From contig NZ_QXCP01000009.1 in assembly GCF_003711805.1 (NCBI RefSeq), positions 530,249-594,248 of the forward strand: a DNA stretch of 64,000 nucleotides. Direction: 5' to 3'. The number at the start of each line of letters is the position of its first letter. The first letter of the stretch is position 1. The stretch is from Brachybacterium sp. EE-P12. Lineage in GTDB: Bacteria; Actinomycetota; Actinomycetes; Actinomycetales; Dermabacteraceae. Position numbers and translations under genes: made by a program. Under the pieces are notes generated by a model that searched no databases, was not told where the DNA came from, and saw nothing but the letters and a program-made list of their open reading frames with translations. Positions 43,016 through 52,297 of this stretch are shown here, one piece after another.

Positions 43016-44878
43016 GTGTCCCAGATCGTTCCCGGCGCCGTCCCTCCATCGGGCCTGCTCGGCACGAGCGGGCGCCATGCCTCCGGCACGGGCTGGATCG
43101 ACGACGACCGCACGCGCAGCGCCGTCCTGCACTCCTGGTGGTGGTGGGCGGCCGCGGCCCTCGCGATCGGCGTCTGCGTCTACCTCCACTGGGAGATCAG
43201 CCGCTCCGCGATCGCACCGCGCACCCCGTGGGACGAGATCCATCCGCTCGAGACCGCCCGCTATCTCGCGGGAGACCATGAGATCCTGCCGCTCTCCGGC
43301 AGCGGCTACTACCCGGGCTGGGCGCTGATGCTCGCGCCCTTGTGGTGGTTCACCGACGACCCGGAGCGGCTCTACCAGCTCGCGGTGCAGCTCGGAAATG
43401 CGCTGGCGATCGCGACGATCGCCCCGCTGACCCTGCTCGCCCGCCGCATGGGCCTGCCCACGGCGCCCGCGCTCACGATCGCCGCTCTCGCCCTCTGCCT
43501 GCCCGGCAGGACGGTCCTCGCCGACTATGCCCTCAGCGAGCAGGCGATCCTGTTCATGCTGGCATGGACCGTGCTGGCGATGCACTCGCTGTGGCAGCGA
43601 CCGACGATGCGGCGCTCCGTCGTCTTCGTCCTCTGCGTCGCCGCCTGCTATCTCCTGCACTCGCGCGAGCTGGCGCTGGTGGCCACCGCCGGGCTGTGGC
43701 TCGCGCTGTTGGCGGTGCGGCACTGGAGGGTCGCGGCTGCGGGACTGCCGCTGCTGGTGGCGGCGACGCTGGCCGTGAGGATGTTCGCAGAGCGCGTGCT
43801 GGACGCCACGCTCCACGGCGGCGGGGGCGGCAAGGAGGATCTGCTCGAGCAGGCTCTCGAGGACGGCTCCGCCGGGCTCTTCCTGCGAGTCCTGCTGAAC
43901 CAGAGCTGGGCCCAGGTCGTGGGGACGGCGGGGCTGGCCGCGATCGGCGCTGTCGTCGTGATCGCCTGGGCCGCGCAGGAGCTGCGGAGGTGGCGGATCG
44001 GTCCTGGCGTGTTCCTGCTGGGCACCTGCCTGTCCGCGCTGCTGCTGAGCGCGGTGTGGTGGACTCGACCGGACTTCCTGTGGGCCGGCGAGGGCTACGT
44101 GCGCCTCGACGTGTGGATCTACACCCGCTACGTCGATCACGTGGCGACCTTCCTGGTGCTGGTGGCCCTCGTCGTGCTCGTGCGGGGTGTGCGTCGTGCA
44201 CCGCTGCTCGCAGCTCTGGGCTTGTTCGTCGCGGTGGCGCTCCCGGTGGTGCTGTGGGTCGCGAAGGATGTCGCCCTCTGGGGCGCCCTCGACGGCCCCG
44301 GGAACTCCTCGGCGCTGCTGAGCTGGGTCTCGATGTTCCCCGGCGACCCGTTCCCGCTCCCGCAGCAGCCCACCCTCGGCAACGAGAACCGGTTCTGGGT
44401 CTGGGCCTCGCTCTTCGGCACGGCGGCGCTCATCGCCGCTCTGCTCCTGCGCCGCGCCCCGAGAGTCCTGGTCTCCCTGCTCCTCGCCACCGCGCTGACG
44501 CTCTCCCTGCAGGCCGATCCGTCGCAGCGGAGAGACGCCCCGGTGGCGATCGACCAGGCGGTGGAGCGGATCGAGGCCGTCACCGGCGAGCAGGCGGAGA
44601 TCGACATGGACTACTCCTGCAGCGGTCCGGCGCTCACCCGCTATCAGGTCATGAACTGGCTCGGCTTCTGGCTGTCCCCGCGGGACGTCGACCTCGCAGA
44701 CCCCCCTCAGGGGACGCCCTTCGACTCAGCTCTGGTGGTCTCCTGCGCGGACTGGCCGCAGGCCGAAGAGAACGGCGCCCTCCGCGTGCACGACAGCGAG
44801 TACTACGGCTACGCCCTGTGGGTCCTGCCCGGGGACGAGCAGATCGCCCTCGGGGAGGCGGGACTGCTGGAGCGCTGA
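43016..44878 (+). CDS. GT-C-like multi-spanning membrane protein, paralogue B
   Basis: The 620-residue protein shares the signature of paralogues A and C: APRTPWDEIHPLETARYLAG in the first outside loop, GSGYYPGWALMLAPLWWFTDDP, NENRFWVWASL, an outside C-terminal domain with two Cys (DYSCSG and VSCADWPQ) and YYGYALWVLPG near the end. About 12 helices are predicted. GGAGGG 7 nt upstream supports the GTG at 43016. It is divergent from the polysaccharide operon and 82 nt upstream of paralogue C, which suggests tandem duplication and divergence. Likely glycosyl transfer at the outer membrane face; activity inferred from topology only. Confidence 0.8.
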   Translation: MSQIVPGAVPPSGLLGTSGRHASGTGWIDDDRTRSAVLHSWWWWAAAALAIGVCVYLHWEISRSAIAPRTPWDEIHPLETARYLAGDHEILPLSGSGYYPGWALMLAPLWWFTDDPERLYQLAVQLGNALAIATIAPLTLLARRMGLPTAPALTIAALALCLPGRTVLADYALSEQAILFMLAWTVLAMHSLWQRPTMRRSVVFVLCVAACYLLHSRELALVATAGLWLALLAVRHWRVAAAGLPLLVAATLAVRMFAERVLDATLHGGGGGKEDLLEQALEDGSAGLFLRVLLNQSWAQVVGTAGLAAIGAVVVIAWAAQELRRWRIGPGVFLLGTCLSALLLSAVWWTRPDFLWAGEGYVRLDVWIYTRYVDHVATFLVLVALVVLVRGVRRAPLLAALGLFVAVALPVVLWVAKDVALWGALDGPGNSSALLSWVSMFPGDPFPLPQQPTLGNENRFWVWASLFGTAALIAALLLRRAPRVLVSLLLATALTLSLQADPSQRRDAPVAIDQAVERIEAVTGEQAEIDMDYSCSGPALTRYQVMNWLGFWLSPRDVDLADPPQGTPFDSALVVSCADWPQAEENGALRVHDSEYYGYALWVLPGDEQIALGEAGLLER

Positions 44879-44960
44879 GAAGTCCCGCCGACCACGGCCG
44901 TCCGCCGCGCTCGTCTCCCGTCCCTCCTCGTCCCGTCCAGATCGTCGCAGGAGCTCCTCG

Positions 44961-46859
44961 ATGCCCACTCCCGAGCTGTCCCCAGCACTCCCGGGCGCCC
45001 GGCGTCTCCCGGCTCCGGCACCCCGTGTCCCACGCACCGGCAGACACCGCCGCACGACGGTGCCGACGGCCGCCCCCCGACCGACGCCTCGCACCGGACG
45101 CGTCGACTCCCTGTGGTGGCTGATCGCCGTCGTCGCAGTCCTCGCCTGCACCTGGCTCTACTGGGACATCGCTCAGACAGCGCTCGCTCCCCGCACGCCC
45201 TGGGACGAGGGGCACCCCCTGCAGACAGCTCGGTGGATAGCGGGCGAACGCGACCTCACCCAGGTCTCCGGCTCCGGCTACTACCCGGGCTGGGCCGTCC
45301 TGATAGCTCCGGTGTGGTGGTTCACGGACGATGCGTACGCCGCGTACTCAGCGGCCGTATGGATCGGCAACGTGCTCGCGCTCGCGACCATCGCACCGCT
45401 GGCAGCGATCGCTCGCCGGTTCCAGGTCTCCTGGCCTCAGGCCATCGCGATCTCCGCGGTCGTGATGATGTTCCCGGGCCGTTCCCTGCTCGCGGACTAC
45501 GCTCTCAGCGAGCAGCCGCTGATGCTGTTCTACGCGCTCACGGCCCTGGCCGCCCACCGGCTGTGGGAGAAGCCCAGCTGGGGCCGCGCCGCAGCGCTCC
45601 TCGCTGCCGCCACCGGCGCCTTCTTCATCCACTCGCGCGCCCTGGCGCTGCTGGGAACCGTCGCGATCTGGTTCCTGTGCTTCTGTCTGCGCAGCTGGAG
45701 GATCGGGATGGCCGGCGCCGTAGGGGCCGTGGTGGTCTGGCAGGTCGTGGGCGCTCTCGCCGAAGCGCTCGCAGAGACAGTCCTGCTGAGCGGCTACGGC
45801 AAGGAGGACGTGCTGCGCGACGGGCTGGAGAGCGCATCGGTCGACCTTTTCGCCCGGGTGCTCCTGAACCAGGGGTGGGTGCAGGCCCTCGGATACCTGG
45901 GGCTCACTGTGGTCGGCATGCTCATCGTCTCCCTCCTCACGGTGGACGAGCTGCGACGTCTGCGGCCGGGGATCCACACCTTCTACTTCGGCCTGACCAC
46001 GTCGGCCTTCCTCATGAGCACGATCTGGTGGACGCGTGCCTCGCTCCTGCTCCCCCCTGACGGCGGACGCCGGTTCGACGCCTGGGTGTACTCCCGCTAT
46101 CTGGACAACATCGGCGCGATCCTCTCCGTGATCGCGCTGGCGTATCTCCTCCGCCACGCCTCGGCGCGGCTGGTGGGGCTGAGCGCCTTGCTCTACGTCC
46201 CCTGGGCAGCCCTCGTCGTGCTGTGGGTCGCGCCGAGCGTGCCCGTATGGGGTTCCACCAACGGCCCGGCGAATGCCTCCTCGGTGCTCGCCTGGGCAGG
46301 GCTGTTCCCGCAGGAGCCCTTCGCTCCCCCTCTCGTCCCGACCCTGGCGAACGAGAACCGCTTCTGGGTCTGGGCGACCCTCGCCGTGCTGGTCGCCCTC
46401 GCGGGGCTGGCGCTGACGCTCTCACGCCCGAAGGCGATGGTGGTGCTGGTCGGCATCGCAGCTCTGAGCACGTCCCTCGTCGCGGACCCGGACCAGACCC
46501 GGTACCCGCCGCGGAACATGATCGCGGCGGTCGAGACCGTGGAGCGCGCCACCGGGCAGGAGAGGATGGCACTGGACTTCGACCACAGCTGCTCTCCGGA
46601 GCACGGCCCAAACCGTGCCGTGGCCCTGAACTCCGTCGCCGTGTGGATGTCGCCCCGGAACCCCCGTGTGGTCGAGCCTCGGAGCGGCGACGAGTTCACC
46701 GCGGACCTCGTGATGTCCTGCGAGCACTGGGAGGAGGCCGAGGCCCTCGGGGCGCGGGCCGTGACGGGCAGGCCCAGCTACGGCTACCGGATCTGGGTGC
46801 TTCCCGGGGCCGTACAGGACGAGCTCGCGCAGCAGGGTCTCCTCGATCTCGCGGCGTGA
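44961..46859 (+). CDS. GT-C-like multi-spanning membrane protein, paralogue C
   Basis: The 632-residue protein has a longer Pro/Arg-rich N-terminus (~55 residues) before the first helix, then APRTPWDEGHPLQTARWIAG, GSGYYPGWAVLIAPVWWFTDDA, ANENRFWVWATL, two C-terminal Cys (DHSCSP and VMSCEHWEE) and SYGYRIWVLPG. It is clearly closer to paralogue B than to A. AGGAG upstream fits the ATG at 44961. The second copy of the 72-nt repeat follows 45 nt after its stop. Confidence 0.8.
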   Translation: MPTPELSPALPGARRLPAPAPRVPRTGRHRRTTVPTAAPRPTPRTGRVDSLWWLIAVVAVLACTWLYWDIAQTALAPRTPWDEGHPLQTARWIAGERDLTQVSGSGYYPGWAVLIAPVWWFTDDAYAAYSAAVWIGNVLALATIAPLAAIARRFQVSWPQAIAISAVVMMFPGRSLLADYALSEQPLMLFYALTALAAHRLWEKPSWGRAAALLAAATGAFFIHSRALALLGTVAIWFLCFCLRSWRIGMAGAVGAVVVWQVVGALAEALAETVLLSGYGKEDVLRDGLESASVDLFARVLLNQGWVQALGYLGLTVVGMLIVSLLTVDELRRLRPGIHTFYFGLTTSAFLMSTIWWTRASLLLPPDGGRRFDAWVYSRYLDNIGAILSVIALAYLLRHASARLVGLSALLYVPWAALVVLWVAPSVPVWGSTNGPANASSVLAWAGLFPQEPFAPPLVPTLANENRFWVWATLAVLVALAGLALTLSRPKAMVVLVGIAALSTSLVADPDQTRYPPRNMIAAVETVERATGQERMALDFDHSCSPEHGPNRAVALNSVAVWMSPRNPRVVEPRSGDEFTADLVMSCEHWEEAEALGARAVTGRPSYGYRIWVLPGAVQDELAQQGLLDLAA

Positions 46860-46904
46860 TGCCGCGGCCTCCCCGCACCGACGCCCTCCACGGCGGGCCC
46901 GCGG

Positions 46905-46976
46905 GTTCACCCCCTCGTCACCTCCTGGAATCCGCCGAGTCACCCGTGCAGTGCGCCACAGCACTGACCGGCCGCG
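46905..46976. repeat. 72-nt duplicated upstream region, copy 2
   Basis: 66/72 identical to 42879-42950, with six substitutions and no gaps. Here it lies between paralogue C and ugd and ends 28 nt before the ugd -10-like box. The hairpin CAGTGC/GCACTG is fully conserved and the second CGTCACCT has changed to AGTCACCC. Confidence 0.85.
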
Positions 46977-47004
46977 CAGGGCGTGCTGCGGCGAGATCTG
47001 CGGT

Positions 47005-47010
47005 TAGCAT
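47005..47010 (+). promoter_or_regulatory. Probable -10 box of leaderless ugd transcript
   Basis: TAGCAT with a 7-nt gap before the ATG at 47018 and no ribosome site. Confidence 0.4.
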
Positions 47011-47017
47011 CGGCCGC

Positions 47018-48334
47018 ATGCGAATCACCACCGTGGGATGCGGATACCTGGGAGCCGTCTACGCCGCATCGATGGCGTCCATCGGGCACGAGGTGCTGGG
47101 CCTGGACGTCGACCAGGCGAAGATCGACGATCTGAACCGGGGCGTCGCCCCGTTCCACGAGCCGGGCTTCGAGAAGGTCCTCACCGAGGCCCTCGACTCC
47201 GGCCGTCTGCGCTTCTCGACCGACTACGCCGACGCCGCCGACTACACCGCCCATGTCCTCTGCGTGGGCACGCCGCAGCTGATCGACGCCGCCGGCGCGG
47301 ACCTGTCCTACGTCCACGCCGCGGTCGACTCCCTGATCCCCCATCTCTCGGACGAGGCCGTCGTCCTGGGACGCTCCACCGTCCCCGTCGGCACCGCCGA
47401 GTCCCTGCGCGACCGCCTGCGCGCGGCGGGGAAGGACACCCCGCTGGCCTGGAACCCCGAGTTCCTGCGGGAGGGCTTCGCCGTCGAGGACACCCTGCGC
47501 CCGGACCGCATCGTCTACGGCCTGCCCGAGGAGCCCGACGAGGCCGCCCGCACCCGCGAGATCCTCGACGAGATGTACGCACCCATGCTCGCCGCGGACA
47601 CCCCGCTGGTGGTGGGCAACTACGCCACCGCGGAGCTGGTCAAGGTCTCCGCGAACTCGTTCCTGGCCACGAAGATCTCCTTCATCAACGCGGTCGCCGA
47701 GATCTGCGAGGCCACCGGGGCGGACGTCTCCGTCATCGCCGAGGCGATCGGCCTTGACGACCGCATCGGCCCGAAGTTCCTGCGCGCCGGCATCGGCTTC
47801 GGCGGCGGCTGCCTGCCCAAGGACATCCGCGCCTTCATGGCACGCGCCGGCGAGCTCGGCGTCACCGAGGCGCTCGGCTTCCTCCGCGAGGTCGACAACG
47901 TCAACAACCGCCGCCGCGACCACGTGGTGAACACGGCCCGGCAGGCCCTGGGCGGCACCTTCACCGGCAAGCGCGTGGCCGTGCTCGGCGCCGCGTTCAA
48001 GCCGGACTCCGACGACACCCGCCAGTCCCCCGCCCTGTACATCGCCTCGAAGATCTCCGGCCGCGGCGCCGACGTGGTGGTCACGGACCCGGCGGCGAAC
48101 GCGCGCGTCCACGCCGAGCGGCCGAACCTCGCCGTCGCCGAGGACGCCTACGCGGCCGCCGCCGGGGCCGACATCGTGCTGCTGCTGACGGAGTGGCGCG
48201 AGTTCAAGGAGCTCGACCCGGTGCGGCTGCGCGAGGTGGTGGGCACGCCCACGATGATCGACGGCCGCAACGTGCTGGACCCCGCGGCCTGGCGGGCGGC
48301 CGGCTGGACCTACCGCTCCATGGGCCGCCCCTGA
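47018..48334 (+). CDS. ugd: UDP-glucose 6-dehydrogenase
   Basis: The 438-residue enzyme oxidises UDP-glucose to UDP-glucuronate with two NAD+. It shows MRITTVGCGYLGAVYAASMASIGHEVLGLDVD (NAD-binding), NPEFLREGFAVEDTLRPDRIVYG, ELVKVSANSFLATKISFINAVAEICE and the catalytic Cys265 in GFGGGCLPKD, then the C-terminal UDP-binding domain with LGAAFKPDSDDTRQSPA. The glucuronate donor would feed the surrounding polysaccharide locus. UDP-GlcA makers often sit in capsule clusters. Confidence 0.95.
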   Translation: MRITTVGCGYLGAVYAASMASIGHEVLGLDVDQAKIDDLNRGVAPFHEPGFEKVLTEALDSGRLRFSTDYADAADYTAHVLCVGTPQLIDAAGADLSYVHAAVDSLIPHLSDEAVVLGRSTVPVGTAESLRDRLRAAGKDTPLAWNPEFLREGFAVEDTLRPDRIVYGLPEEPDEAARTREILDEMYAPMLAADTPLVVGNYATAELVKVSANSFLATKISFINAVAEICEATGADVSVIAEAIGLDDRIGPKFLRAGIGFGGGCLPKDIRAFMARAGELGVTEALGFLREVDNVNNRRRDHVVNTARQALGGTFTGKRVAVLGAAFKPDSDDTRQSPALYIASKISGRGADVVVTDPAANARVHAERPNLAVAEDAYAAAAGADIVLLLTEWREFKELDPVRLREVVGTPTMIDGRNVLDPAAWRAAGWTYRSMGRP

Positions 48335-48346
48335 TCCCACGCCCGG

Positions 48347-50761
48347 GTGCGCGACTCAGAACCGAGACCTGCCCCGGCTGACGAGCTCTCCGACTGGGTC
48401 CAGGATCCGGTCGACGATCCCGTCGGCCGCTCCTCGCGCGCCCGGACGCGGCTCGAGGACTGGCTGAGCGAGCCGGCGCCCGTGCGCAGCTCCTCGCTGG
48501 ACGAGTGGCTGCAGGGTCCGGTCGAGGAGTACGCCGAGCAGGAGGCGGAGGACGCCTGGTCCACTGGCGAGTCCGTCTCCGGGGCCACCGCCGCCGGGGG
48601 CTACGGCGCCGGCGGGGCGGGCGGCGAGGACGGCCGCCCCGGGCACGACGGGGACCGCACCGCGCACAGCGCCGGCGGCGGCTCTCGTCGGGCGCGGCCG
48701 GCGTTCCGCGCCGAGCTGCACGGGCTGCGCGCGGTCGCGCTGGGCCTGGTCGCCGTCTACCACGTGTGGCTCGGGCGGGTCTCCGGCGGCGTGGACGTGT
48801 TCCTGTTCCTCTCCGCCTTCTTCCTCACCGGCACCTTCGTGCGCCGGCTCGAGGGCGGCCGGCCGCTGGGGATCCCCCACTACTGGCTGCACACCTTCAA
48901 GCGCCTGCTGCCGCCCGCGGCGGTGACGATCCTGCTGGTGCTGGGCTCCGCCGCGGTGCTGCTGCCGCCGTCCCAGTGGGTCCCGGTGATGCAGCAGGCG
49001 GTCGCCTCGGCCGTCTACCTGCAGAACATGCTGCTGGCGCTGATGCAGGTGGACTACCAGAACCAGGACGCCGGCGGCGCGTCCCCGCTGCAGCACTTCT
49101 GGTCCCTGAGCGTGCAGGGCCAGGCGTTCGTGGTCTGGCCGCTGCTGTTCCTGCTGGTGCGGCGCCGCGCCCGGGCGGGCAGGTCGGTGCGCCTGCCGCT
49201 GATCGCGATCGTCTCGGTGATCGGCGCGGCCTCGCTCGTGTGGTCGATCCTCTCCACCCAGTCGCAGCAGCAGATCGCCTACTTCGACACCGCCGCGCGG
49301 ATGTGGGAGTTCGCCGCCGGGTCGCTGCTGGCGCTCACTCTGCCGCTGCTGGACCGGATCAGCGGGGCGCAGCGACCGGAGGATCCGCGGCGTCCGCGCT
49401 TCGGCGCGGCCCGGGCGCTGCTGGGCTGGACGGGGATCCTCGCCCTCCTCGCCGTCGGGGTGCTCGTGGACGTCTCCGCCCTCTTCCCCGGCTGGATCGC
49501 GCTGTGGCCGCTGGCCGCTGCGGGCGCGGTCGTGGTCGCGGGGCACTCCGGCAGGCGCTGGGGCGCGGACGCGCTGCTGTCCACGCGCCCGGCCGCCTTC
49601 GTCGGCGACATCTCCTACGCCCTGTACCTCGTGCACTGGCCGATCCTGGTGGTGTGGCTGCACCGCAGCGACCAGGAACGCGCCGGGCTGCTGGACGGCC
49701 TGGCCGTGCTCACCGGCTCGGTGCTGTTGGCCTGGGCGCTCACCCGCCTGGTCGATGCGCCGATCCGCCGCTCGGTCTGGCTGGAGGCGAGGCCGTGGCG
49801 GGCGCTGACCGCCGTCGCCGTGAGCGTCGCCCTGGTGGCGGGGGCCGCCGGGGCCTGGTACCAGCTGCTCCCGCGCGAGGCCCCCGCGGATCCGGTGCCG
49901 ACCGCCTCCCCCGCGCTGCCCACCGACGAGGTGCCCTCGGAGCCGCCGACGGAGATCCTGCCGCAGGGCTGGCAGCTGGGCAGCCAGTGGCCGAACCTGC
50001 CGGAGGACTGCTCGGGGCCCTGGGAGCCGGCCACGGATTTCCGGCACGTCCCCTGCGATCAGCTCCTTCCCGCCGACGCTGAGCCGGCCGGGCTGGTGGT
50101 GGTGCTGGGCAGCTCCCACGCCCGCCAGTACGTCCCGGCGCTGCTGCCCTGGGCCGAGGAGCACGACCTGCAGATCGTGAACCTCCACATGGACGGCTGC
50201 GACTTCGCGCCCGGCATGCACCGCGGCGAGTACTGCGACGGCTACGACGAGTACGCGCTGGACTACATCGACGCCGTGCAGCCCGACGTCGTGCTGACCA
50301 CCTCCACGCGCACCTCCCCCGGCTCCGCGGAGGAGGAGATGCCCGAGGGGATGGCGAACGCGGCCGAGGTGCTCACCGCCCGCGGCATCGACGTGCTCAG
50401 CATCCGCGACAACCCCCGCTGGGAGGAGGACGCCTACGAGTGCGCGGAGGCGGTGATCGGCGAGGACGGCACCCCGGAGGAGGCGGACGAGGCCTGCGGC
50501 GCCGACGCGAGCGAGAAGTACGCGCCCGAGAATCCCGCCGCCGAGCTCGTCGCCGCCGAGGGCGGCGGCAGCCTCACCTCGCTGGACTTCAGCGAGCAGA
50601 TCTGCCCCGACGGCCGCTGCGCACCGGTGCTCGGCGACACCTACGTCTATCTGGACGACGACCACCTCACCAAGCGGTTCGTCCAGCAGGTCATCACCCC
50701 CGTCATGACCGAGGCGCTCGAGGGGGCCGACGGGCCGCAGAGCATCCGCCGGCTCGGCTGA
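48347..50761 (+). CDS. Acyltransferase-3 membrane protein with SGNH domain and repeat-containing N-terminus
   Basis: The protein (up to 804 residues) has a ~115-residue acidic cytosolic head with three imperfect units (LSDWVQDPVDDP, LEDWLSEPAPV, LDEWLQGPVEE), then the acyltransferase-3 membrane domain (RAELHGLRAVALGLVAVYHVWLGRVSGGVDVFLFLSAFFLTG; about 10 helices), and an outside SGNH domain with VVVLGSSHARQY (GSSH in place of GDSH) and DDDHLT. It should acylate a surface polymer. Start is uncertain: GTG 48347 lacks a ribosome site. It follows ugd by 12 nt, so they are probably co-transcribed. It is clearly a different branch from the acyltransferase at 2924. Confidence 0.85.
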   Translation: MRDSEPRPAPADELSDWVQDPVDDPVGRSSRARTRLEDWLSEPAPVRSSSLDEWLQGPVEEYAEQEAEDAWSTGESVSGATAAGGYGAGGAGGEDGRPGHDGDRTAHSAGGGSRRARPAFRAELHGLRAVALGLVAVYHVWLGRVSGGVDVFLFLSAFFLTGTFVRRLEGGRPLGIPHYWLHTFKRLLPPAAVTILLVLGSAAVLLPPSQWVPVMQQAVASAVYLQNMLLALMQVDYQNQDAGGASPLQHFWSLSVQGQAFVVWPLLFLLVRRRARAGRSVRLPLIAIVSVIGAASLVWSILSTQSQQQIAYFDTAARMWEFAAGSLLALTLPLLDRISGAQRPEDPRRPRFGAARALLGWTGILALLAVGVLVDVSALFPGWIALWPLAAAGAVVVAGHSGRRWGADALLSTRPAAFVGDISYALYLVHWPILVVWLHRSDQERAGLLDGLAVLTGSVLLAWALTRLVDAPIRRSVWLEARPWRALTAVAVSVALVAGAAGAWYQLLPREAPADPVPTASPALPTDEVPSEPPTEILPQGWQLGSQWPNLPEDCSGPWEPATDFRHVPCDQLLPADAEPAGLVVVLGSSHARQYVPALLPWAEEHDLQIVNLHMDGCDFAPGMHRGEYCDGYDEYALDYIDAVQPDVVLTTSTRTSPGSAEEEMPEGMANAAEVLTARGIDVLSIRDNPRWEEDAYECAEAVIGEDGTPEEADEACGADASEKYAPENPAAELVAAEGGGSLTSLDFSEQICPDGRCAPVLGDTYVYLDDDHLTKRFVQQVITPVMTEALEGADGPQSIRRLG

Positions 50762-50792
50762 CGCTCCCGGGGCCGGATGATTCAATGGCCGC

Positions 50793-52112
50793 GTGATGTC
50801 GTTCTCCGCCGCTGCCCCCTCGCCCCGCGCCCGCTCCGCCGCCCTCGACCTCGGCGCCTTCGTCACGGCCTCCCCCTCGAGCTTCCACGCCGCCCGCGAG
50901 GCCGCCCGGCGCCTCGCCGCGGCCGGCTTCACCGAGCTGTCCGAGACCGAGGCCTGGACCGGGGAGGACGTCGCCGGCGACCGCTACGTGCTGCGCGACG
51001 GCTCGCTCATCGCCTGGTCCGCCCCCGATGGCGCCGACACGGCGAGCCCCTTCCGCATCGTCGGCTCCCACACCGACTCCCCCGGCCTGAAGGTCAAGCC
51101 CGACCCCCGGCTCGGCGCGGAGGGGCTCAGCCAGGTGGGCGTCGAGATCTACGGCGGGCCGCTGCTGAACTCGTGGCTGGACCGCGAGCTGCGCCTCGCC
51201 GGCCGGCTCGCACTGGCCGACGGCACGACCGTGCTCGTGGACACCCCCGGCCTGCTGCGCGTCCCGCAGCTGGCGGTGCACCTGGACCGGGCCGTGAACA
51301 AGGACGGCCTCGTCCTGGACCCGCAGCGGCACATGCAGCCGATCATCGGCTTCGCCGGCGCGGACGTGCTGGAGATCCTCGCCCATCACGCCGGAGTGCG
51401 CCGCGCCGACATCGTGGGGCTCGACGTGGTGACCGTCGACGCGCAGGCCCCCGCGCTGTTCGGCGCCGACGAGGAGTTCCTCGCCTCGGGCCGGCTGGAC
51501 AACCTCACCTCGGTGCACGCCGAGGTCGAGGCGCTGCTCGCCGTCGCGGCCGGGGAGCGTCCGGCGACGGCCGACGGGCCCGCCCCGATCTCGCTCCTGG
51601 TCGCCAACGACCACGAGGAGGTCGGCTCCGCGACCCGCTCGGGCGCGGCCGGCCCGTTCCTCGAGGACGTGCTGGTGCGGGTCCATGCCGCGCTCGGCGG
51701 CGACGAGGCCTCCCGCAGGCGGGTCCTGGCGTCCTCGCTCGTGCTCTCGGCCGACGCGGGCCACGCCGCCCATCCGAACTATCCCGAGCGGCACGACCCC
51801 GTCACCCGGCCGCGGCTCGGAGAGGGGCCGATGCTGAAGATCAACGCGCAGCAGCGCTACGCGACCGACGCCGTGGGCATCGCCGCCTTCGTCGCCGCCT
51901 GCGAGAAGGCCGGGGTGCCGCACCAGCACTTCGTCTCGCACAACGCCATGCCCTGCGGCTCCACGATCGGACCGCTCACCGCGACCCGTCTGGGGATGAC
52001 CACGATCGACGTGGGCCTCACGCTGCTGTCCATGCACTCCGCGCGGGAGATGTGCGCGACCGCGGACCCGCTGCTGCTGCAGCAGGCCTGCGCGGCGTTC
52101 CTGCGCGGCTGA
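50793..52112 (+). CDS. apeB: M18-family aminopeptidase (aspartyl aminopeptidase, ApeB)
   Basis: The 439-residue metallopeptidase has the M18 motifs GSHTDSPGLKVKP (zinc His and Asp), SGRLDNLTSVHAEVEALL (bridging Asp), VANDHEEVGSATRSGAAG (catalytic Glu pair), SADAGHAAHPNYPERHD and FVSHNAMPCGSTIGPLTATRLGM (last zinc His). It removes N-terminal acidic or other residues from peptides in the cytosol, as a large oligomer in known members. Start is GTG 50793 or ATG 50796. No functional link to its neighbours is evident. Confidence 0.95.
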   Translation: MMSFSAAAPSPRARSAALDLGAFVTASPSSFHAAREAARRLAAAGFTELSETEAWTGEDVAGDRYVLRDGSLIAWSAPDGADTASPFRIVGSHTDSPGLKVKPDPRLGAEGLSQVGVEIYGGPLLNSWLDRELRLAGRLALADGTTVLVDTPGLLRVPQLAVHLDRAVNKDGLVLDPQRHMQPIIGFAGADVLEILAHHAGVRRADIVGLDVVTVDAQAPALFGADEEFLASGRLDNLTSVHAEVEALLAVAAGERPATADGPAPISLLVANDHEEVGSATRSGAAGPFLEDVLVRVHAALGGDEASRRRVLASSLVLSADAGHAAHPNYPERHDPVTRPRLGEGPMLKINAQQRYATDAVGIAAFVAACEKAGVPHQHFVSHNAMPCGSTIGPLTATRLGMTTIDVGLTLLSMHSAREMCATADPLLLQQACAAFLRG

Positions 52113-52154
52113 CCGGTGCGGCGCCCCGGCCCGGCACCGGCGGCGCCCCAGGTC

Positions 52155-52236
52155 GCATGGTCAGGTACTGGCGCAGGGCGTCCCGGTACGCCACATGTGG
52201 CATACCGGGACGCCATACGCCAGCAGATGACCATGC
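52155..52236. repeat. 82-nt imperfect palindrome between convergent genes
   Basis: The 41-nt halves pair as 9 + 5 + 11 + 7 bp helices separated by symmetric internal mismatches of 5, 4 and 1 nt. The centre is GCCACATGTGGC and the outermost arms are GCATGGTCA/TGACCATGC. It lies between apeB (stop 52112) and the convergent small gene (stop 52298). It may act as a two-way terminator, but its size and ordered internal loops suggest a repeat or protein-binding element. Confidence 0.8.
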
Positions 52237-52297
52237 CCTGCGCCGCCCCGGGGCCGGGCAGGCCAAGACCAGGCGGACCGGCACCAGACCGGCCGGC

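Noticed and set aside
42879..46976. Insertion sequence or att-site pair bounding 43-47 kb
   Set aside because: The 72-nt copies are direct repeats placed at gene starts, with no integrase, transposase or target duplication; a duplicated promoter region explains them better.
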